A stretch of 64,000 nt of DNA. It comes from Rhodocollybia butyracea. Lineage: Eukaryota > Basidiomycota > Agaricomycetes > Agaricales > Omphalotaceae. The position numbers and the translations under genes are program-made. Below the pieces are notes generated by a model. It searched no databases. It saw only the letters and a program-made list of their open reading frames with translations, and had not been told where the DNA came from. How positions within the stretch are numbered: the first letter of the stretch is position 1; each line of letters opens with the position of its first letter. Shown one piece after another: positions 57,480 to 64,000 of the stretch. Location: the NCBI GenBank assembly GCA_015501585.1, contig JADNRY010000104.1, positions 1 through 64,000 on the forward strand, given 5' to 3'.

Positions 57480-59494
57480 CCCCCCTAAACCACACATACC
57501 GTTCCCGCGGCGACGCCCACTCCTTCTCGTGTCCTCCAAAAAAGTGCTACAAAGCGCCGTACGCATGGTGTCAGTATCACAATAACAAAACCAGAACCCC
57601 CCCCCCAAAAAAAAGCATCCCAAATATTGAAATAAAAAAGAACACGACTGAAAAAACAAGCCTTCAAATTAACTTCAAACCACGTAGGCTCTCGTATCCC
57701 CAATCCCGGTTTCCTTTCCGAAGTCAACATCGAGCCATGAGCATCATCAGGTTCTGGAAAAGCTTCCAAAGCTACTGCATAATTTGAATCCCAAGCCTGA
57801 CGAAGGATGCCAAGAAGACTTCCAGGACCGAACAACCCTCCCGATCTTGTCGAGGGCTCATTCGTATCCGCACTTTGATTACATTTGGTTTTCTTGTCTT
57901 CGACCCAAGGACCCGGAGGTGATAACGACCGTGAAATATCCTGTTGGTCAATCTAGTTTCCCAGGCTCCGTCGAGCGCGCGATCACCCGATGACACACCA
58001 CCCACGCCAGGCATATCAGGCGTATGTGTATCAAACCCTCCCAATGACCCTCCTCCCCTCAACCCACAGCTCAAACCCCCCATGCGGCACCCCGGGCGTA
58101 TTCAGCCTCACAACCTGGCGCACACGCCCCACGGCAGAACATGAAGTTCCCGCGGCCACTGGAGAGCCCCCAGGCGGCGTCACAGACAGATTGGGGGCCA
58201 GTGCAGAGAGAGGCGGGTTGTTTGTTTTTCGAGGCGTACTAACATAGGAAAGACCGTATGAAAAAGAAAGGGAACGAGAGAAGAGAGAAAAGGGGTTTAT
58301 TTCAGCGACCATATGCAAAAAAAAACCAGAAAAACCACTGACAAGATACATCTCCTCTGCTTTATTACCCCTTGAACACCCCTCACATCCCCGGTAGCTT
58401 CCTGCCCTTGACGAAATCGAAGTTAGTAGGAAAGAGGACGGAGAGCGATGGGTAGAGAGCAGGAGAGGTTGAGGGAGTGCGAGTAGAATTCGGCGCCGCC
58501 TTGAGGATTTTGGGCGGGATTGATGGAATTGAGGAGATAGAGAAGTTGCAAGATGGAGAGACAAGGAGCGTGGGGTTCGGTGTGTTTGTCGTCATATTTG
58601 TGGCATTGGATCCGAAGGACGATTGAGAGTCAGAAAAAGAATCAGAGTCGGGAGAAGAGGGATTGGAAGGATCTGGAGCGAAGATAGCTGAAGCTGTAAG
58701 AGGAGATCCCGAGTCTGACTCAGATAATACATCTCTCGTCTACAATCTTCAAATTCTGCTGGCTACCTGCGATTTCGTGAAAGATCGGTCATTCGGGGTG
58801 GTTGAGCCCACGTTGTAGCCCATGTTGTTGGTGTTGGTGTTCAATGAGGAAACGATACTAGTCGGCATCGTCAGTAGTAGTAGGAATAGTGGTCGTTGTA
58901 GTAACTGTAACCACAACAACCTCTACAACCGTCGACATTTCCTGAGAATGAGACTGAGGCTCCAAAGCAGACAGTGATACCATATTTAACGTTGAGCTTG
59001 AGCTCGAAGAAGATTTCGATTCTATAACTGTTTTGGTGGACTACAACGTTGACTGTAGATGTTATCGTGGGCATCAAAGGATTTAGAATTGAGGGAGTAG
59101 GGGCAAAAGGTGTAGCAGATATGGAAGTAGATGTAGCAGTAGGAGTAGAAGCAGGCGTAGGACGAAATTGGACCACTGTCGTTATTGTTGATATATATAA
59201 TGGCGAGGGCGATGGCGTTGGTAAAACCGACTTTTTAGTCTAAAAAGGGATTCTGAAAGTTCAGCAATTCAGCAATTACTCTGTTATCGACGAGCTCGAA
59301 TTGGACAGGAATTGCGGGATTTGGATTTGAGCTTGGGTTTGAGGCTGTCGGATGTAGTAGGAAGGTTCCGCTTTCAGTATTTTAGGAAGAGATTTGGGCT
59401 TGGGCAGAGACTGAGAATAAAGAATATGAAGAGAATGAAGAGGCTACGAAGGCCAGAATCGAGGATAAATTTTGCAACTAGACGGAGACCATGA
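57480..59494 (-). pseudogene. Ser/Thr/Pro-rich secreted-type protein gene with stops
   Basis: Coding-like minus-strand blocks: a signal-peptide-like start at 59485-59400 (SSILAFVASSFSLYSLFSVS, then AQAQ) followed by PIPVQFELVDNRVIAELLNF (to 59240); a Thr/Pro-rich stretch (TPASTPTATSTSISATPFAP, 59180-59060); Ser/Asp-rich and Asn/Pro-rich exons (58710-58385); SVTPPGGSPVAAG (58200-58040); and FGPGSLLGILRQAWDSNYAV (57832-57640). The start ATG is followed in frame by TAG after four codons, and a TAA interrupts the mature N-terminus near 59400; both could be CAG/CAA changed to stops. Function unknown; composition suggests a secreted or cell-wall protein. Confidence 0.4.
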
Positions 59495-59824
59495 TGGCAG
59501 GAAGGAAAGAAGGAATGCGATCAAAAGTTTGCTACTGTGATTGACATTCAGAATTATACCGTATACGACGACGAATATGTACACTACGTATGTAGTACAT
59601 ATTATTCAAGTCTACGAGTGAAAGAGCGTAAGCGTAAGTCTATAGTGAGTGTCACAACGATAAAAAGAGAGTTAGTTAGGAATAAGATAACAAAAAAAGT
59701 AACCCAAGGTCCAAGTAGTACAACAACAACAACAATGAAAAACCCTTTATTTCGAAACCTAGAGTAATGTATACCATGTACCAAGCCAGCCTAATACTAA
59801 TAGCAAAAGGTTGCGTAGATCGAG

Positions 59825-60190
59825 GACTACGGATGATCAGTCGCGTGCTGCCTATGTACAGGCGTCGAGAACGATATGGCGATCTTGCTATCATTCAGAG
59901 CCAGTCTCGTTGGGGTGGCCACTGTGACTTCTGGTGGCCTCGACTGTGTACGGCGAACAGGTAACAGCACGGCCTCTGGCGCAGGGTAGTCCTCTGTTGG
60001 CGGTCGTCCCACAATCGACGAGATCTTCTGGAACAACGGAGACCCTCCGCTGATAGCTTGTTCTCTTGGGAACAGAACGCCGATGCCTAAGAACGGGTTG
60101 CTTGAGGTTTCAGGACTGCGTAAGAGGTCGAGTGAAGCAGATAAGTTGGGTGACTGAAATGCTAGAGATTGGATGTTAAAACATCCCTAA
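59825..60190 (-). pseudogene. 3' exon of a gene truncated by repeats
   Basis: An open minus-strand frame running from about 60190 to a TAG near 59825 has clear coding character (LDLLRSPETSSNPFLGIGVL, then ISGGSPLFQKISSIVGRPP, EAVLLPVRRTQSRPPEVTVA) but no start codon. Just upstream (60200 onward) the sequence is SINE and MITE. The 5' part of the gene has therefore been lost or displaced. Family not recognised. Confidence 0.5.
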
Positions 60191-60210
60191 GTACCCCAAT
60201 AACACTTGGT

Positions 60211-60431
60211 TTGTGGCATAGTAGTTATCACTCACTGTAGAACCTATAAAAGTGACCAGCAGGCCTTGGGTTCAAGTCTGGGTATGACCAATGTTGCAAG
60301 CACTCGAGTAAGCGCCCACCAGGCAGGTAAGCGCCCGGGAACCCATACCCCTGTACACAGGTATGGGTATAGTGCTGGGTCTGGGTCGGGTTGGCTTTTT
60401 AGGTACCCGAACCGACCCGAGCCACACACTA
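60211..60431 (+). mobile_element. tRNA-derived SINE, copy 2
   Basis: The head has an A-box-like TGGCATAGTAGTTATCACTC (60213-60232) and B box GGTTCAAGTCTGG (60269-60281). The body has CCCATACCC/GGTATGGGTATAG and GGGTCTGGGTCGGG words, and the end reads GAGCCACACACTA (to 60431). Head and end match the minus-strand copy at 48153-48420. Confidence 0.62.
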
Positions 60432-60497
60432 TCTATTGTAATCCTGCAGGGCCATGCAGGCGCATCAACTCTGGGCCTGCCTCCCCTTTGGGGGGTC

Positions 60498-60832
60498 TAA
60501 GGATGGACACAAGTCCAGATCCAGGTATACCTGGATCCGCTGCACAGATACCTGTGTGAAAAATTGCAACTTCCTGTGACCTGACCCGGACCTGTGGAAA
60601 ATGGGTATCTGGATCTGGCAGATCTGGGTCATGCAGGTCAACCTGCAGGTATTTGTAGATATTAGTACTTATTAGTACTGGAAATGTACTTTATAAAGTC
60701 TGAAAATCCCCAAGGCCTGACCTGTGACCTGACCCACACCTGTGGGAATGGGTATCTGGATCCACCAGATCCGGGTCAGGCAGATTAAACCCACAGGTCA
60801 CTCATAAAGAGCCAGACTTGTGCCCATCTTTA
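60498..60832. mobile_element. hAT-type MITE, TAAGGATGGACAC family, copy 2
   Basis: A 335 bp element with ends TAAGGATGGACACAAGTCC.. and ..GACTTGTGCCCATCTTTA, flanked by a perfect 8 bp duplication GGGGGGTC (60490-60497, 60833-60840). Subterminal GACCTGTGACCTGACCC and GGATCTGG words fill the interior. Confidence 0.9.
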
Positions 60833-61019
60833 GGGGGGTCCCCCAGGCTGGGAAGTTGTTGGCAGCCATGCTAAAGCCTATCAGAATATGCCTAACCCCC
60901 TAACTGTTGCACTTTGTGCTAGCCGCCTTTGGCAATGCCTAACCTCACCCTAGCCACTAACTTTTGCGCTTCACACAAGCCAAACCCAAACCCAAGACCC
61001 TAACCTATTTTTAATAAAA

Positions 61020-61120
61020 TGGAGAAATAATAAAACATTACAAGCCAGGATTGAACTGTTAGCCTCCCAATCAACCCCAGATTCACGTTGTGGCACTGCC
61101 AGAACCACTCTGCAATATGC
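61020..61120 (-). mobile_element. tRNA-like SINE head, copy 3 (different type)
   Basis: On the minus strand, TTGCAGAGTGGTTCTGGCAG (about 61116-61097) resembles an A box and AGTTCAATCCTGGC (about 61052-61039) a B box. It is followed by a short A/T-rich tail and a (TTGGGT)n-like segment (60975-60995). It differs from the other SINE copies. No pairing acceptor stem. Confidence 0.45.
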
Positions 61121-61519
61121 ACATGGGAATTTCTGATTGGCATTTACAGCTATTTTCATAAGTATCTGGAAAAAGATTTTTTCAGAAAAATGTGTGTTAG
61201 GTTGTATTTGGCTGAGTGCTAAAAGTGGCCGAGATGATTGCTATAACAGTAGAAGTAATTCAGAAAATGGATGTACTGTTGAGTAGTACTCTGTACAGTA
61301 TGCTTTGCCTTACTGATTATAGACATTACTTATGCTTCCATTCCGCTTACATATGAGACCCACAGTATATCACCTACTTTACATATTTCTTCCTCCCTCA
61401 GTTGTACCGTCATGTTCAACTGAGTTTTATCTTGTCTACAGATTATGAGACTCGCGCTCCTACGAGCTTGAAGACTTTAAACCCAGAAACCAAATGAAGC
61501 AACCATAAACCAGGACTCC

Positions 61520-62455
61520 ATGTCATCAGGAAATTCTCCCCTGAATGTACCAGCGTTCCCCGAAGCTCTCCAGCTATCTAGGAAGGACACCTGGCGAGGA
61601 TTTAAAGACCATGTAGAATTTAATGTTGAGGTTAGAGGGTTGATTGGTTACCTTGAAGGAAACATCCCCAAACCTGCAGCAGACCCCTTTGATCTTGTAC
61701 AGCACATCACTACAGTTCCTAACAGTCGATGCCCTTCCTTTGGAGAATGGACTCAGTGAGAGCAAATGGTTGCCTCTATCATTTACCTGAACTGTACAGA
61801 TCCAGTTGGTATCGGGTTAGGGAAGAGGGATACGGCCAACATATCTTGGCAAAAACTTATTGATAAGTATGAGGCCAAGGACGAACAGCGCATCCAAATT
61901 GTGGACACTAAACTCTGACATCACCGCTTCCATCCTGACACTTCCACTATGGAAGAACATGAAAAGACAATGAAAAATCTGCTCAAATCACTACGCAATC
62001 TTGGAGGAACATGTAGTGATGAACAATACAGGTTGATTGTTATAGCCTCTATGCCACAGGCTTGGAAAGACTACGTTCTTAATGTCCCAGGAACGACTAG
62101 TTCCGATGCTTTCACTTACCTTCATTGCATCTACCTTGATAAGGTCAATAGTATCAATGATGAGGATGACCCCTATATCAAAAAGCAAGTCACTGCTCTC
62201 GTTGCCCAGCATTTGAGTACCTCTAGTACCAATGTCTCAGCCTCAAATTTGGCTCCAAGGTGCAAAAGACCTATCTGTTCTAACCCAGGATGCCTGAGCA
62301 AGGTCGGCCATACTATTGAACAATGCTGGTCTAAGGGTGGGGGTGGAGAAGGAAAGGCTCTGAAATCTTGGAGGGACAAATACGGTTGCCAGCGAATCCA
62401 CTTCCCCTATCGAGACCTATACAGGCTTGGTAAATTCTCCTCATGGAACAACTGA
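61520..62455 (+). pseudogene. Ty1/copia retrotransposon gag region, broken
   Basis: The reading frame starts MSSGNSPLNVPAF at 61520 and contains the gag-type helical region WRGFKDHVEFNVEVRGLIGY; stops TGA at 61757-61759 and TGA at 61917-61919 interrupt it. It resumes (61949-62455) with MEEHEKTMKNLLKSLRNLGG and ends with a zinc-knuckle-like motif CSNPGCLSKVGHTIEQCW at about 62277-62330. A one-base frame change near 62385 separates it from the pol frame. It belongs to the element continuing at 62427. Confidence 0.8.
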
Positions 62456-63992
62456 GGGTACGTCAACACTTTCCTCTCCCTCCACATCATTTGACAATTC
62501 CAACAGACTTCATTCTTCCATTCTAAAATGTAGAAATAGTCAGCGAGGAGAAGAAAGCAAAAACCTACCCTGTAGTGTATCCACTGGTGAATGTATCATC
62601 TGTAAAACACCAAATACACCTCTGTATTGCTCTGCTACTTGTGTTCGTACATTCATTGACTCAGGTGCAACCAACCACTGCTGGGTAGAGCGAGATAAAT
62701 TTGTTGAGTATACAGATGTTAATGAATGGGGAAATAGTGCTGTCGCAGGAACTGATGGGCAGTTCTTCATCCAAGGGATAGGTATGGTGGAGCTCATCAC
62801 CACTGTTAATAAAGAGAAGAGATTAATCCAACTTCAGGATGTAAAACATACACTGAAATTCAGTCATAATCTCATCTTGTTGTCCACATTGGATAGTAAA
62901 GGTTACCGAGGTACCTGGGGTAATGGGTTGTTGACAGTCAAGTCCAAACATGGGGAAATGGTAATGGTTGAGTATGGAAAAGGCAGAATGTATCAAGTGG
63001 ATGTCCTGGAGCACAGCATGGTTAGCACACAGGCCTCAAGATCACATTCAAAGCCAGTAGATGTGCTTACATGGCACCAACGTCTCGGACATGTCTCAAT
63101 CCCCAGAATCCTGCAAATGGCCAAGCTGAATTTAGTTGACAGGTTGGATATCACATCGAAAGACATTGTTGGGCTTTATCAGTCTTGCCTGTATGGGAAA
63201 GCAACGCGCAGGCCATTTGACAAATGGTTGGAACACAAAAAACAAGTTCTAGAAAGAGTTCATATTGATCTCTTTGAACCCACAAGGACACAGAGCAAAG
63301 GTGGAGCCACGTACATGATGCTTTTCACAGATGGCAGGTCGACAGTCAAGATTCCGGCATTCTTGTCCAATAAACAAAGTGAAACTACGCTAAAAGAGTT
63401 TCATAAATACCGACTCAAAGCACAGAATCAGAGTGACCATGTTCTACGTACTATCTGGATTGATGGCAGCAGAGAATTGGATAACAGACTCATGGAAGAG
63501 TACTGCTCTTCTAATGGGATAATGATAGAGAGAGTAGCGCCATATTCTTCTGCAGCAAATGGAATGGCAGAACGAGCTAATAGAACAGTTATAGAAGGAA
63601 CAAGAACACTACTTGATGAGGCAAACCTTTCTCATTCCTTTTGGGCTGAAGCCACTGCTACGTTCTGCTATGTTGACTGCTTTGTTCCTTCCACTCGGTA
63701 TCCTAATGACGTTCCAATTGAACAGTGGTCATCGAGATGTCACAATGTTTCTCACTTGCAGCCATTTAGCTGTAGGTGTTGGGCAATGTTGCCGAGTAAT
63801 CGAACAGAAGGAAAGTTAGGCAGACAAGCTGTGGAAGGGATTTTGGTTGGTTATATGGCCAGAAGAGGTTATAGGCTTTTTATTCTAGAGTGGAACAAGT
63901 TCCTAGAGTCAAGAGATGTAAAGTTCAAAGAAGGAGAACCGATGAGAACATGTTCAACAACCCAATCATATCATGGCTTGGCCCTTGGTTGA
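62386..63992 (+). pseudogene. Ty1/copia protease-integrase region, truncated
   Basis: A 521-codon frame holds an aspartic protease (FIDSGATNHCW), the GAG-pre-integrase motif WHQRLGH, and an integrase core with HIDLFEP, FTDGRSTVKIP, WIDGSRELDN and the ERVAPYSSAANGMAERANRT region that supplies the third acidic residue. It then reads into the C-terminal ILVGYMARRGYRLF segment. The upstream zinc-finger second half reads LYQSCLYGK where CxxC is expected, so one metal-binding Cys has been lost (TGT to TAT would do this). A TGA at 63990-63992 ends the frame. Reverse transcriptase and RNase H would lie beyond the window. No LTR is seen upstream. Confidence 0.85.
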
Positions 63993-64000
63993 TGTCGACA

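Noticed and set aside
60965..61010. Internal telomere repeat
   Set aside because: The CCCAAACCC/CCCTAACC words are too few and too degenerate to call; mentioned only as a weak hint.

Overview
This window is fungal nuclear DNA, most likely from a mushroom-forming basidiomycete (Agaricomycetes). The evidence is short (about 45-65 nt) GT..AG introns with CTGAC/CTAAC-type branch sites in almost every gene, closely spaced multi-exon genes, two seven-transmembrane proteins of the kind expanded in mushrooms, a DUF4246 gene, a Ubp2-type ubiquitin protease, and Ty3/gypsy and Ty1/copia elements. No bacterial, organellar or viral genome feature is present.

Layout. 1-4.3 kb: a decayed multi-exon minus-strand gene with a Cys-rich motif. 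4.3-18.5 kb: a repeat island with ~1.8-1.9 kb LTR-like elements, hAT-type miniature elements (MITEs), a helicase remnant and a broken Ty3/gypsy chromovirus. 18.5-37.7 kb: the gene island, containing a complete 8-exon 7TM gene, a second membrane-protein gene, a small coiled-coil protein, a 5-exon DUF4246 gene, a plus-strand coiled-coil protein, a ~7 kb Ubp2-like deubiquitinase gene, and an unrecognised 359-residue ORF whose 5' side is cut by an LTR-like element. 37.8-50 kb: a second repeat island with a near-intact 10-exon 7TM gene (40.6-42.1 kb), a four-layer nest of elements (42.2-45.0 kb), more LTR-like and MITE copies, tRNA-derived SINEs and a decayed gene. 50.8-55.5 kb: a giant palindrome with arms of 2.1 and 2.3 kb around a 226 bp centre, each arm carrying a 21 bp minisatellite. 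55.5-60.2 kb: gene remnants, including a Ser/Thr/Pro-rich secreted-protein gene with stops. 60.2-64 kb: SINEs, a MITE and a Ty1/copia element running to the window end.

The genes do not form a pathway. The clearest organisation is a split between gene-dense and repeat-dense blocks. Perfect 8 bp target-site duplications around five MITEs allow insertion order to be read directly. The most unusual object is the foldback-like giant palindrome: its flanking arms are nearly identical but its minisatellite arrays differ, and one arm carries a 369 bp tandem duplication. Exon structures given below were worked out by hand from splice signals and reading-frame continuity, not from transcript data.
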